A stretch of DNA of 64,000 nt from Amphritea japonica ATCC BAA-1530 (GTDB lineage Bacteria > Pseudomonadota > Gammaproteobacteria > Pseudomonadales > Balneatricaceae): contig NZ_AP014545.1 in NCBI RefSeq assembly GCF_016592435.1, positions 3,046,693-3,110,692 on the forward strand, given 5' to 3'. The stretch's first letter is position 1. Every line of letters starts with the position of its first letter. This document shows positions 48,714-58,343 of the stretch, piece after piece. The notes below the pieces were generated by a model. It did no database searches and was not told the DNA's origin. It saw nothing but the letters and a program-made list of their open reading frames with translations. Position numbers and translations under genes: made by a program.

Positions 48714-50150
48714 ATGGATACCTTTCCGATGACTCATAACGGTAAACACCACTCTCGAGCGGCCATGACCCGCAAATTGACACTTGCTGTCGCTATCGGT
48801 CTGCTCACCGGTTCGATGACAGTCAGTGGTGCAACTCAGTCGGATAAGTTCTGTCAAAGTGCAGGTGCAAGCAACAATTATGACTGCACTAAAACATCTG
48901 ATTTCCAGGCTACCCAGTCGGATATCGACGCCAAACTTAATGCATTGAATAACTGGTTAGAAGATCAGAAACAAGCGTTAACCTCGCCAGTTGTCAAAGC
49001 AGGACAACCGGATTCAGACAAGCTCAGAGAAAAAATTGAATTCAATGCTCAGCTCTTAGCCGCCGAATTAAAACAAGCTAAAAAGTTACAAAGCAAAGGA
49101 GATCATCGAGGCGCTTTTGATAAGGTCAATAGTTACCTGACAAGCAATCCGAAAGACCCTAACGGGTGGTTGTTATACGGAATATCGCTGATTAACCAGA
49201 ACAAACTGGATGAGGCAGCCGATGTGTTTAGCCGGCTGATTCAACTCTACCCTGAATCTCCCGAGCCCTATAATAACCTGGCAGTGGTTCACGCACGTAA
49301 AGGAGAAAACGAGGAAGCGGTTAAGGTACTGTTACAGGCATTTGAAACCCACCCGAGCTACGCTCAGGTCCAGACAAACCTGAAAAGTATCTATGCGACC
49401 CTCGCCACCCAGGCCTACAACCGGGCTTTGAATCTGGACTCCAGCACTCAGCCTCCAAGAGCGAATCTGGATATTCTGGATCAGGTTTATAACCCTACTC
49501 CCGCACCAACTATCATAGTCGCTGCGGCACAACCCCCTGCCGTTCAGAAACCCGCTGTAACCCCGACAGTCGCCGCTAAGACCGCAGAGACACAACCTTC
49601 TGAGCTGGTGATTGAAGAACGACAGATATCGGAAGGTAGCGTCCCGACAATCGTGGCTGAACAAGTAGCCACCACGGAAACCTCCCAGCCGGTGGATACT
49701 GCATCAGTGAAAGCACCTGCCGTTGTTGCAGAACCTGACAGCACAAAGCAAAGCGATGCACAGACCAGCTCAGTTGCTGAGACTAACAATGACCCTCTTC
49801 TTTCTGACGAGATCCGTAGTGAGCTGCAACAACTTATCGCCAACTGGGCCACATCATGGTCTGCTCAAAATGTAGAAGCTTACCTGGAGTTCTATTCCGG
49901 AAACTACTCTCCCGATCCAACAGTGACGCATAAACAATGGGAGTGGGGACGACATAAACGTTTAAGCAAGCCTGCTTTCATCAAGATAGAGGTCTCAGAC
50001 ATTTCTCTTGCAGATGCAGGTAATGGTTCCGTTCGCTCAGTTTTCCGTCAAGCTTATCAATCCGATACTTATCAGGATACGGTATACAAAACACTGATAC
50101 TCGCCCGGGAAAACGGGCAATGGAAAATTTCGGCGGAAACAACGCTTTAA
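48714..50150 (+). CDS. Periplasmic TPR protein with a Cds6-type C-terminal domain
   Basis: 478 residues. Three in-frame ATGs (48714, 48729, 48765) precede a signal peptide (LTLAVAIGLLTGSMTVSGA), so the real start is uncertain and none has a strong ribosome site. After a helical region come TPR repeats (about 125-245: GWLLYGISLINQNKLDEAAD, AYNNLAVVHA-like), then a Thr/Ala/Pro-rich linker (about 255-365) and a C-terminal domain (about 370-478) like that of the convergent L,D-transpeptidase. Probably an envelope adaptor; target unknown. Confidence 0.8.
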   Translation: MDTFPMTHNGKHHSRAAMTRKLTLAVAIGLLTGSMTVSGATQSDKFCQSAGASNNYDCTKTSDFQATQSDIDAKLNALNNWLEDQKQALTSPVVKAGQPDSDKLREKIEFNAQLLAAELKQAKKLQSKGDHRGAFDKVNSYLTSNPKDPNGWLLYGISLINQNKLDEAADVFSRLIQLYPESPEPYNNLAVVHARKGENEEAVKVLLQAFETHPSYAQVQTNLKSIYATLATQAYNRALNLDSSTQPPRANLDILDQVYNPTPAPTIIVAAAQPPAVQKPAVTPTVAAKTAETQPSELVIEERQISEGSVPTIVAEQVATTETSQPVDTASVKAPAVVAEPDSTKQSDAQTSSVAETNNDPLLSDEIRSELQQLIANWATSWSAQNVEAYLEFYSGNYSPDPTVTHKQWEWGRHKRLSKPAFIKIEVSDISLADAGNGSVRSVFRQAYQSDTYQDTVYKTLILARENGQWKISAETTL

Positions 50151-50167
50151 CCGCGGTGATCAGACAT

Positions 50168-50196
50168 AAAAAAAACCTCCAGCCGGAGGTTTTTTT
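50168..50196. terminator. Bidirectional intrinsic terminator
   Basis: AAAACCTCC, loop AGCC, GGAGGTTTT with A- and T-runs, between two convergent genes. Confidence 0.92.
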
Positions 50197-50207
50197 ATGC
50201 GTAGATA

Positions 50208-51431
50208 TTATGGTTTTCCTTTCTGCGGAAGCCCCTCATAGGCGATCCGCCAGTGACCATTCTCATTGACCCAGTATTGTCGTTTGATATCACTACCACT
50301 GTAATTATCGCTCTTATAATTCTGCACAAAAGTAGCGATAAACATACCCTGGTTATCCGGATGTTGATAAATACTTAAATTATCAACCTCTACATCAATA
50401 AACGACTTACTGCTATTAACGCGACGTTTATGGGAAGCAAATTGCTCAAACCCTATATCCCCGTTATTAAACTCTTTAGAGTAATGACTCAGGTAGTTAT
50501 CGGTATTTTTACTTTCCCAGTCACTACGCCAGCTATCGACTACCTGAGTAAATACCGTTTTTTTCTGCTTCCAGCTATCCAGATCAAGCCACTCAAATGA
50601 CGTCCCTATCAGTACCGGAGTCGCACTCAAATCGATGATCCCATCTAATTCAGAAAAGTGATTATTACTCAGGGATAAACAACCTTCACTCGCCTGAGGT
50701 GGTCGACTGAAAGTATCTTTTGGCGAACCATGAACCCAAATACCACTACCGGTATGCCCCAGGCGCTGATCCCAGGCATTCGGATAGTTAATAGGCAGCG
50801 CACCAGTGCCATAGCGTGGCGGTAACTGATCGTCGGTCAATCGGCCCGTTGTAAAATAGACACCTAAAGGCGTTCTCAAATCACCCCGTTTAGTCTTTTC
50901 TACACCACCCCGGCCATAAGAAACGTAATAATCTTTAATCAGTTTCGGTACACCGGCCTTATTTTCAAACAGATACAAACGAGACAGCGTTGTATCAACA
51001 ACGATCACATGTTTCTGATCCGCAGACATCTGTAACAGGCTGCCTGGGATGGTATCTGGCAGAGGCTTGTAACGATCAACACTCATACGTGCACGCGCTT
51101 CAGAAATAAGCCCTTGCAACGTTTTTTTGTCACTTTGACCATTATTACCCACAGCACTCAGCGTAACTCCCTGAGCGGCCATCAAATCAGCATAAATCAG
51201 CTGAGCCAGCCTAAAATCCGGCTGTTCTTCAATCAGGGTACGTAACTTAGACATTGCGCCATTCATCTGATTCTGTTGCAAATCACCCAAACTGGCCAAC
51301 AACAGTGTTTCCTGGTCCAGACTCAAAACAGTATCTTCGGCCTGCACACCGCCAGGGGCCACAGCAAAGGCCGCTACCAGAAGCGCTCGTTTCAACGGTT
51401 TCTTGAGATAAGATAAGGGAAGAGTTTTCAT
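50208..51431 (-). CDS. L,D-transpeptidase (YkuD domain) with a Cds6-type C-terminal domain
   Basis: 407 residues. Signal peptide KKPLKRALLVAAFAVAPGGV ending at VQA (about residue 31), a helical N-terminal part (about 35-130), then the YkuD catalytic domain (about 140-270) with the catalytic motif HGSPKDTF and SEGCLSLS: His234 and Cys251. C-terminal domain (about 290-400: DSWRSDWESKNTDNYLSHYS). YkuD enzymes make 3-3 crosslinks or attach proteins to peptidoglycan in the periplasm. The C-terminal domain is homologous to that of the gene at 48714. Confidence 0.88.
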   Translation of the reverse strand: MKTLPLSYLKKPLKRALLVAAFAVAPGGVQAEDTVLSLDQETLLLASLGDLQQNQMNGAMSKLRTLIEEQPDFRLAQLIYADLMAAQGVTLSAVGNNGQSDKKTLQGLISEARARMSVDRYKPLPDTIPGSLLQMSADQKHVIVVDTTLSRLYLFENKAGVPKLIKDYYVSYGRGGVEKTKRGDLRTPLGVYFTTGRLTDDQLPPRYGTGALPINYPNAWDQRLGHTGSGIWVHGSPKDTFSRPPQASEGCLSLSNNHFSELDGIIDLSATPVLIGTSFEWLDLDSWKQKKTVFTQVVDSWRSDWESKNTDNYLSHYSKEFNNGDIGFEQFASHKRRVNSSKSFIDVEVDNLSIYQHPDNQGMFIATFVQNYKSDNYSGSDIKRQYWVNENGHWRIAYEGLPQKGKP

Positions 51432-51969
51432 AACTCAGATCGGCAACCTTTAACTACAACAGATTCAATGTGTGTGCAGAATTATACCTATACAGTGCGC
51501 TTTTGCAGCTGTAATCTGCGCTCGACGACTCATTCTAAGCAAAATACAGCTGACTCATATCAGACTTTACGTTATTTAACCGAAAAAAACCTCTATATTT
51601 ATCACGTTCAACACAATTAATAACAAAACCTGACGGCCTCGCCAAAAGCTAGCAATTATTCAGTTTTATTCAAGAGTAATTTTTTTCTGATATTTTTTTT
51701 CACCTTCCCGCATACGAAATACTGATAATTCAACTTTCTTTCTACCCCTTGCCACGACTGCGGATAACCGACTATGTGGATAAAAGCTTTCACAATTAAA
51801 CGGCCCTCAACTTTATTTTCAGTCTTACCTGCCAGGCTGAACTTTCTGCAAAGCTGTGCTATCCAAGAGACAGGCCTGTAAAACATTTCAGACCATAAGA
51901 TTGGAAAAACAGTGCAGGCTATTTGATCAGGTAGTTCCAAAGTTTGAAACGCGTACGGAGGATCCCGTC
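51432..51969. other. Gene-free stretch upstream of the amino acid dehydrogenase operon
   Basis: About 540 AT-rich bases between divergent genes. A minus-strand frame at 51656-51940 and an N-terminal extension of the dehydrogenase frame from 51856 look unlike real proteins. No clear promoter or operator was found. Confidence 0.5.
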
Positions 51970-53016
51970 ATGTTTAGACAGATGGAAAGCGCCGGTTTAC
52001 AGGATCTCCATTTCTGGCAGGATCCAGACACCGGTTTGCAAGCGATAATCGCTATCCACGACACATTCCGCGGCCCAGCCATCGGCGGCTGCCGTTTTAT
52101 AACCTATCCAGACACCAGCGCGGCAATTGAAGATGCTATCCGACTGGCCAGAGGGATGAGCTATAAATCAGCCCTTGCCGGCTTACCCCATGGCGGAGGT
52201 AAGTCCGTCATTATCAAACCAGCCGGACGTTATAACAGGGGGCTTCTGATGCAAAGCTTTGGTCGCTTTGTCGACAGCCTGGACGGACGCTATATCACAG
52301 CCATGGATAGCGGAACTCAGATCAGTGATATGGATAATATCGCCCTCTCTACCCGCTATGTGACCTGCACTCAGGATATGGGTGATCCATCACCTTCTAC
52401 AGCCGACGGGGTATTTGCAGGAATTAAAGCCAGCCTTCAATTTCGATTGGGTCATAACGAACTGGACAAGGTTCATATTGCACTACAAGGATTAGGACAT
52501 GTCGGCTGGGCATTGGCAAAGCAGCTACATAATGCTGGCGCCCGCCTTAGCGTTACCGACATTGACCCGGTAAAAACAGCTCGGGCGAAAACGGAGCTTG
52601 GCGCCACCGTTGTTTCCCCTGATGAAATATATGATGTCGAGGCCGATATATTCTGTCCGTGCGGGCTGGGAGCTATTATCAGCCCAGACACGATAAATCG
52701 CCTTCGGTGTGGCATCGTCGCCGGTTCTGCCAACAATCAATTAGCCGATGAAGCCATGGGGGATGCACTCTGCGAACGGGGGATTCTGTATGCGCCTGAC
52801 TACCTGATCAACTCAGGAGGGCTGATATTCGTCGCTTTGCAACACGCCCGACACCATGAGCAAGCGATCCGACAGAAAGTAGCAACCATCTATGATTCCC
52901 TGCTTGAGCTCTATCAACATGCCGATGCCGATCAACTCGCCACCAGCTATGTGGCTGACATCAGAGCCGAAGCCATTATCCATCAAGCCAGCCTGAAATC
53001 TCACCAGGCCGCATAA
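51970..53016 (+). CDS. Leucine/phenylalanine/valine-type amino acid dehydrogenase
   Basis: NAD-dependent oxidative deamination of branched-chain (or aromatic) amino acids to 2-oxo acids. The ATG at 51970 has GGAGG eight bases upstream and gives 348 residues, the usual length; the frame open to 51856 is spurious. GPAIGGCRFITYP, RGMSYKSALAGLPHGGGKS (two active-site Lys, about 67 and 79), TAMDSGTQISDMD and the NAD motif ALQGLGHVGWALAKQL (about 172-187). First of a four-gene operon whose next genes decarboxylate the 2-oxo acid. Confidence 0.92.
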   Translation: MFRQMESAGLQDLHFWQDPDTGLQAIIAIHDTFRGPAIGGCRFITYPDTSAAIEDAIRLARGMSYKSALAGLPHGGGKSVIIKPAGRYNRGLLMQSFGRFVDSLDGRYITAMDSGTQISDMDNIALSTRYVTCTQDMGDPSPSTADGVFAGIKASLQFRLGHNELDKVHIALQGLGHVGWALAKQLHNAGARLSVTDIDPVKTARAKTELGATVVSPDEIYDVEADIFCPCGLGAIISPDTINRLRCGIVAGSANNQLADEAMGDALCERGILYAPDYLINSGGLIFVALQHARHHEQAIRQKVATIYDSLLELYQHADADQLATSYVADIRAEAIIHQASLKSHQAA

Positions 53017-53027
53017 GGAGATACTCT

Positions 53028-54116
53028 ATGGAAACCGTATTTACGACTAATATTTCCTACAGCGGTTATCTGTCTGAAGCCGGCCTGCCGCTGCAACCAC
53101 TGCCCGAGTGGGCACATACAGCTGACACACTGGTGCGTTACTACCGCAATATGGTCCTGGCCCGTCAGCTGGACAATAAAATCATCGCCCTGCAACGCAC
53201 CGGTCAAATAGGCACCTACGCTTCTCAACTGGGCGCCGAAGCCATTGATATCGTGCTGGGCGATCTAATGAACAGCAGCGATGTGTTGGTGCCTTATTAT
53301 CGTAATCACGCCCTGCAGATGCTGAGAGGTCTGCCAATGGCGGATATGCTCAGTTACTGGGGAGGCGATGAAAGGGGTAATGCGTCCGTCGGAATGGGGG
53401 AAGACTTCCCCAATGCCGTCCCGATTGCGACTCAGGCATTGCATGCCGCCGGTGTCGCCACTGCATTTAAAATTCGCGGTGAAAAAAGAGCCGCTGTCAC
53501 CATATGCGGGGACGGCGGCACCTCAAAAGGTGATTTCATGGAAGCGCTTAATGTTGCCGGGGCCTGGCAACTGCCGGTGGTTTTCATCATCAATAACAAC
53601 CAATGGGCGATCTCTGTACCCCGCAGCCTTCAATGTGGCGCACCAACCCTGGCTCAAAAAGCTGTAGCAGCAGGTATTCAAGGCGAGCAGGTGGATGGCA
53701 ATGATGTTATCGCATTGCATGAGTCGATCAGTGATGCTTTACACCGCGCCAGAGAGGGAAAAGGGCCAACCCTGATTGAAGCCATCAGTTATCGGCTATC
53801 GGACCATACAACTGCCGATGATGCGACCCGCTACCGAAGCAATGAAGAGCTCAAAGCAGCCTGGGAGCGGGAACCCATAAAACGCCTGCAAACCTTCCTT
53901 CACTCCAGAGGATGGTGGGATGAGGTACAAGAAACAGCCTGGCAGAACGAAGTCGGTCAGATTATCCAACAAGGTCTGACCGAATACCTGCAGCGTCCAC
54001 CTCAACCGGCATCAGATCTGATCGATTTTCTCTATGAGAAGCTGCCTGACGCATTGAAAGAGCAGCGCGAGCGCCTGCTCCGTAATGCCCAGCCGGGAGG
54101 AAACCATCATGAGTAA
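53028..54116 (+). CDS. 2-oxo acid dehydrogenase E1 subunit alpha (branched-chain type)
   Basis: ThDP-dependent decarboxylase subunit. 362 residues. MVLARQLDNKIIALQRTGQI at the start of the conserved part, the ThDP motif ICGDGGTSKGDFMEALNVAG (about 160-179) ending in INNNQWAIS, and SYRLSDHTTADDATRYRS, with the phosphorylation-loop type sequence of branched-chain E1 alpha. Eleven bases after the dehydrogenase gene (AAGGAG upstream) and overlapping the beta subunit start. Confidence 0.9.
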   Translation: METVFTTNISYSGYLSEAGLPLQPLPEWAHTADTLVRYYRNMVLARQLDNKIIALQRTGQIGTYASQLGAEAIDIVLGDLMNSSDVLVPYYRNHALQMLRGLPMADMLSYWGGDERGNASVGMGEDFPNAVPIATQALHAAGVATAFKIRGEKRAAVTICGDGGTSKGDFMEALNVAGAWQLPVVFIINNNQWAISVPRSLQCGAPTLAQKAVAAGIQGEQVDGNDVIALHESISDALHRAREGKGPTLIEAISYRLSDHTTADDATRYRSNEELKAAWEREPIKRLQTFLHSRGWWDEVQETAWQNEVGQIIQQGLTEYLQRPPQPASDLIDFLYEKLPDALKEQRERLLRNAQPGGNHHE

Positions 54117-55092
54117 TCTACTAACCATCGTTGAAGCGGTTAACCTTGCCCTGCGCTCCGAAATGCAAAAAGACCCATCCGTCGTGGTGCTGGGAGAAGA
54201 TGTCGGCGTCAATGGCGGCGTGTTCCGCGCCACCGTAGGGTTACGTGAGGAGTTTGGTATCAAACGGGTCCTCGATACCCCGCTGGCAGAAACTATGATT
54301 GCCGGACTCTCAGTGGGCATGGCGGCACAGGGGCTGAAACCTGTCGCAGAGATCCAGTTCATGGGCTTTATTTTTCCCGCAATGGAGCACCTTATCGCTC
54401 ATGCTGCCCGACTACGCCACCGTACCCGGGGCCGCTTACACTGTCCAATGGTACTGCGAGTGCCTTTCGGTGGAGGAATACATGCACCGGAGCACCATTC
54501 AGAAAGTACCGAAGTCCTGTTCGCCCACACCCCCGGCCTCAGAGTTGTTATCCCCTCCTCTCCGGCACGTGCATACGGGTTGCTATTAGCCGCAATTCGG
54601 AACCCTGATCCCGTTATATTTATGGAGCCAAAGCGGATCTACCGACTCAATGCACAACCGGTAGATGACACCGGCATAGCACTTCCCCTGGACAGCTGTT
54701 ACACCCTGAGAGAAGGCTCAGATATAACCCTGATTAGCTGGGGAGCGATGATCAAAGAGACGCTGGAAGCGGCAGATAAACTCGCAGAGAGAACAATCAG
54801 TTGCGAGGTAATTGATCTGGTTACCCTTAACCCGATAGACCATAAAACAATTCTCGCATCAGTCGCAAAAACCGGGCGCTGTGTCATCATCCATGAATCA
54901 CCCAAGAGTTGCGCTGTCGGTGCCGAGATATCGGCCACCATCGCCGAGCGAGGGCTTCTTAACCTACAAGCCCCGGTCAGCAGAGTAACCGGTTATGACA
55001 CCGTTATGCCTTACTACCAAATGGAAAATCACTATATGCCGAATACCGCCGACATCATCGAAGCGGTCACTAGCACACTGGAGTTCTCATGA
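54109..55092 (+). CDS. 2-oxo acid dehydrogenase E1 subunit beta (branched-chain type)
   Basis: 327 residues from the ATG at 54109, which has GGGAGG eight bases upstream; the longer frame to 54085 is not used. Features: EAVNLALRSEMQKDPSVVVL, LGEDVGVNGGVFRAT, FMGFIFPAMEHLIAHAARLR, MVLRVPFGGGIHAPEHHSES and the C-terminal YDTVMPYYQMENHYMPNTAD. It overlaps the alpha gene by eight bases and the E2 gene by four (ATGA), so translation is coupled. Confidence 0.93.
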   Translation: MSNLLTIVEAVNLALRSEMQKDPSVVVLGEDVGVNGGVFRATVGLREEFGIKRVLDTPLAETMIAGLSVGMAAQGLKPVAEIQFMGFIFPAMEHLIAHAARLRHRTRGRLHCPMVLRVPFGGGIHAPEHHSESTEVLFAHTPGLRVVIPSSPARAYGLLLAAIRNPDPVIFMEPKRIYRLNAQPVDDTGIALPLDSCYTLREGSDITLISWGAMIKETLEAADKLAERTISCEVIDLVTLNPIDHKTILASVAKTGRCVIIHESPKSCAVGAEISATIAERGLLNLQAPVSRVTGYDTVMPYYQMENHYMPNTADIIEAVTSTLEFS

Positions 55093-56204
55093 AATATTTC
55101 AAGCTACCCGACCTGGGCGAGGGGTTACCCGAAGCTGAAATTGTGGAATGGATGATCAGCGAAGGAGACAGCGTTAAAACCGATCAGATTCTGGCAACCG
55201 TCGAAACCGCTAAAGCGATCATCGAGATCCCCTCCCCTCAGGATGGCACAATCGCACATCTTTTCGGGCTTGCCGGAGACACCATTCATACCGGAGAGCC
55301 GCTACTGGAATTTGCCGGTGAGGAAGATGACAGCGGGACAGTAGTCGGCGTACTGAAAAAGGAATCAGATACCGCCGCCACGGACCACTTTTTTATCGGC
55401 GCCGCACCCAGTACCCAGGCGCACAGTCAGAAAATGACCCCTGCAGTGCGCTCCCTCGCCAGCCGCCTCAATGTTGAAACCGATAACTTACAGGGCAGCG
55501 GTCTGAATGGGCAGCTAACCACTGAAGACATTGAACGACTGGCTCGTACCGATCGTACCCATGGTAAAGCAGAGCCGCTTCGGGGGGTCCGCAAACAGAT
55601 GGCCCGGAATATGGCGATGGCTCATGCAGAAGTCGTCCCGGTAACGCTGGTTGAAGATGCCGATATTCATAACTGGGCCGAAACTGAAGATATCACCATA
55701 CGTCTGATCCACGCGATTGCTGCCGGCTGTCTGGCAGAACCGGCGCTCAATGCCTGGTTTGATGGTCAGCAGTTAGCCCGGCGGAAACATAGCAAAATTA
55801 ATCTTGGCGTTGCGGTTGATACAGCACAGGGGCTCTTTGTCCCGGTGATTCGTGATATCGGTAATCGCAGCCTCCACGACATTCGCGGGGGGTTAAATCA
55901 GCTGCGGGAGGATGTCATTAACCGCACCATTCCACCCTCAGAACTTCAGGGTGGCACGATCACTTTAAGCAACTTTGGAACGATTGCCGGGCGTTACGCC
56001 AGCCCAATCGTTGTTCCGCCGACAGTCGCTATATTGGGAGCCGGTGTGATCCGGGATCAAGCGGTTTGCGTAGCAGGAGAGATTGTTGCACGACGAACAT
56101 TACCGCTCTCTCTAACCTTTGATCATCGGGCAGCAACCGGAGGGGAAGCTGCACGTTTTATTCGTGCTGTTATAGACGATTTAGCCAAAGAATCAATTAG
56201 TTAA
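55089..56204 (+). CDS. Dihydrolipoamide acyltransferase E2 (branched-chain type)
   Basis: 371 residues in three parts: one lipoyl domain with Lys42 in VETAKAIIEIP (about 1-80), a peripheral subunit-binding domain VRSLASRLNVETDNLQGSGL (about 120-155) and the catalytic domain (about 165-371). The catalytic motif reads DHRAATGGEAARF (about 344-356): the His is kept, but the position usually held by Asp (DHRxxDG) is Thr. No E3 gene follows, so lipoamide dehydrogenase must come from another complex. Last gene of the operon. Confidence 0.9.
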   Translation: MKYFKLPDLGEGLPEAEIVEWMISEGDSVKTDQILATVETAKAIIEIPSPQDGTIAHLFGLAGDTIHTGEPLLEFAGEEDDSGTVVGVLKKESDTAATDHFFIGAAPSTQAHSQKMTPAVRSLASRLNVETDNLQGSGLNGQLTTEDIERLARTDRTHGKAEPLRGVRKQMARNMAMAHAEVVPVTLVEDADIHNWAETEDITIRLIHAIAAGCLAEPALNAWFDGQQLARRKHSKINLGVAVDTAQGLFVPVIRDIGNRSLHDIRGGLNQLREDVINRTIPPSELQGGTITLSNFGTIAGRYASPIVVPPTVAILGAGVIRDQAVCVAGEIVARRTLPLSLTFDHRAATGGEAARFIRAVIDDLAKESIS

Positions 56205-56381
56205 TATAATTTTTGACTACCAAAGCGAGGACAAAAAAAATCTCAGATTTGCTACAAGCAAGTTATCCATGAACTAAACTAAAGTTAGGAAAAAATGAGA
56301 GAAACGTTATGAGCCCTTAATTAATCACGGGCACCGAACACCGGCAGCCCGATAGAGTCAGAGATTGCAGGAAGGTGGTAT

Positions 56382-58304
56382 ATGAGTATTTTTGAAAAGT
56401 ATAAGGCGCGTTACGACTCCAAGCAGGAAGAAGAATATAGCCTGCAGGAGTACTTGGATATTTGTAAAAACGATCCCATGGCCTACGCTAGTTCGGCAGA
56501 GCGACTGCTGGCAGCAATAGGCGAGCCAGAGATGATCGATACTTCCCGCGATCCTCAACTCAGTAGAATATTCTCCAATAAAATGATCCGTCGTTATCCT
56601 GCGTTCTTCGAGTTCTATGGTATGGAAAATGCGATTGAGCAGATCGTCGATTACTTTAAGCACGCGGCGCAAGGTCTGGAAGAACGCAAACAGATTCTCT
56701 ACCTGCTGGGACCGGTTGGCGGAGGTAAGTCGTCACTGGCTGAACGGCTCAAGGCATTGATGGAGCACATCCCTTTCTATGCCATCAAGGGTTCACCTAT
56801 CCATGAGTCACCGCTGGGCCTGTTCAATCCGGAAGAGGACGGTACAATTCTGAATGAAGAATACAACATCCCCCATCGCTACCTGAAAGGACTGATGTCC
56901 CCCTGGGCCGTTAAACGCCTGCATGAATTTGGTGGTGATATCAGCCAGTTCAGGGTCGTTAAGCTCTACCCATCCATTCTCAACCAGACAGCCGTGGCGA
57001 AAACCGAGCCCGGCGATGAGAACAACCAGGACATCTCCAGTCTTGTAGGTAAAGTCGATATTCGTATGCTGGAGGAGTTCCCTCAGCACGATCCCGATGC
57101 CTACAGCTTCTCAGGTGCATTGTGCCACGCCAACCAGGGCATGATGGAATTTGTCGAGATGTTTAAGGCCCCTATTAAGGTGCTGCATCCGCTACTGACA
57201 GCGACTCAGGAAGGCAATTACAACAGCACCGAAGGGATGGCTGCTATCCCCTTTGACGGCATTATCATGGCCCACTCTAACGAGTCAGAGTGGCAGACAT
57301 TTAAGAACAACAAAACTAACGAAGCCTTTATAGACCGGGTTTATATCGTCAAAGTCCCCTATTGCATGCGGGTCTCTGAAGAGGTCAAAATTTACCAGAA
57401 ATTACTGGAAAACAGCTCGTTACATAAGTCACCTTGCGCTCCTGATACACTCAGCATGCTGGCTCAATTTACCGTACTGTCACGTTTAAAAGAGCCCGAA
57501 AACTCGAATGTCTATTCGAAGATGAGAATCTACGACGGTGAGAACCTCAAAGATACCGACCCTAAAGCGAAATCGATGCAGGAATACAAAGACAGCGCCG
57601 GTGTTGATGAAGGTATGGAAGGCATCTCAACCCGCTTTGCCTTTAAGATTCTATCCAAAGTGTTCAACTTTGATTCCACAGAGATCGCCGCCAATCCGGT
57701 ACATCTGATGTATGTGTTGGAGCAACAGATAGAACAGCAACAATTCCCCCAGGAAACCCACGAAAAGTTGATCGGCTACCTGAAGGAGTTCATCTCACCT
57801 AAATATATCGAATACTTGGGTAAAGAGATTCAAACCGCTTACCTGGAATCCTATTCAGAATACGGCCAGAATATTTTTGACCGCTATGTCACCTACGCTG
57901 ACTTCTGGATTCAGGATCAGGAGTACCGGGACCCTGATACCGGCGACATTCTCAACCGCCAGTCAATCAGCGAAGAACTGGAGAAAATTGAAAAACCTGC
58001 GGGCATCAGTAACCCGAAAGACTTCCGCCACGAGATCGTCAACTTTGTACTACGTGCCCGGGCTGATAATGATGGCAAGAACCCAGCCTGGAATAGCTAT
58101 GAAAAGATGCGCACCGTGATCGAGAAGAAGATGTTCTCCAATACAGAAGACCTTCTGCCGGTGATCTCCTTCAACCCTAAAGCATCCACTGAGGACCAGA
58201 AAAAGCACAGCGAATTTGTCAAACGTATGACCGAACGTGGTTATACCGAGAAGCAGGTTCGGCTGTTATCTGAATGGTATATCAGGGTGCGTAAATCCCA
58301 GTAA
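56382..58304 (+). CDS. yeaG: PrkA family serine protein kinase (YeaG)
   Basis: 640 residues, close to E. coli YeaG (644). An AAA+ part with Walker A LGPVGGGKSSLAERLKALME (about 107-126), then KLYPSILNQTAVAKTEPGDE, and IMAHSNESEWQTFKNNKTNE (about 303-322), and a PrkA C-terminal domain. In E. coli YeaG and YeaH respond to stress and nitrogen starvation. AGGAAGGTGGT precedes the ATG. First of yeaG-yeaH-ycgB. Confidence 0.97.
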   Translation: MSIFEKYKARYDSKQEEEYSLQEYLDICKNDPMAYASSAERLLAAIGEPEMIDTSRDPQLSRIFSNKMIRRYPAFFEFYGMENAIEQIVDYFKHAAQGLEERKQILYLLGPVGGGKSSLAERLKALMEHIPFYAIKGSPIHESPLGLFNPEEDGTILNEEYNIPHRYLKGLMSPWAVKRLHEFGGDISQFRVVKLYPSILNQTAVAKTEPGDENNQDISSLVGKVDIRMLEEFPQHDPDAYSFSGALCHANQGMMEFVEMFKAPIKVLHPLLTATQEGNYNSTEGMAAIPFDGIIMAHSNESEWQTFKNNKTNEAFIDRVYIVKVPYCMRVSEEVKIYQKLLENSSLHKSPCAPDTLSMLAQFTVLSRLKEPENSNVYSKMRIYDGENLKDTDPKAKSMQEYKDSAGVDEGMEGISTRFAFKILSKVFNFDSTEIAANPVHLMYVLEQQIEQQQFPQETHEKLIGYLKEFISPKYIEYLGKEIQTAYLESYSEYGQNIFDRYVTYADFWIQDQEYRDPDTGDILNRQSISEELEKIEKPAGISNPKDFRHEIVNFVLRARADNDGKNPAWNSYEKMRTVIEKKMFSNTEDLLPVISFNPKASTEDQKKHSEFVKRMTERGYTEKQVRLLSEWYIRVRKSQ

Positions 58305-58343
58305 GGGGTTTACTAATGTCGGGCTGGAGCAGGAGAGCGCTGT

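Noticed and set aside
51656-51940. A 94-codon minus-strand frame upstream of the amino acid dehydrogenase
   Set aside because: No ribosome site, no recognisable family, and its composition reflects the AT-rich gap.
56205-56381. Sigma-54 promoter before yeaG
   Set aside because: I looked for TGGCAC-N5-TTGC and found only a TTGC without the GG element at the right spacing.
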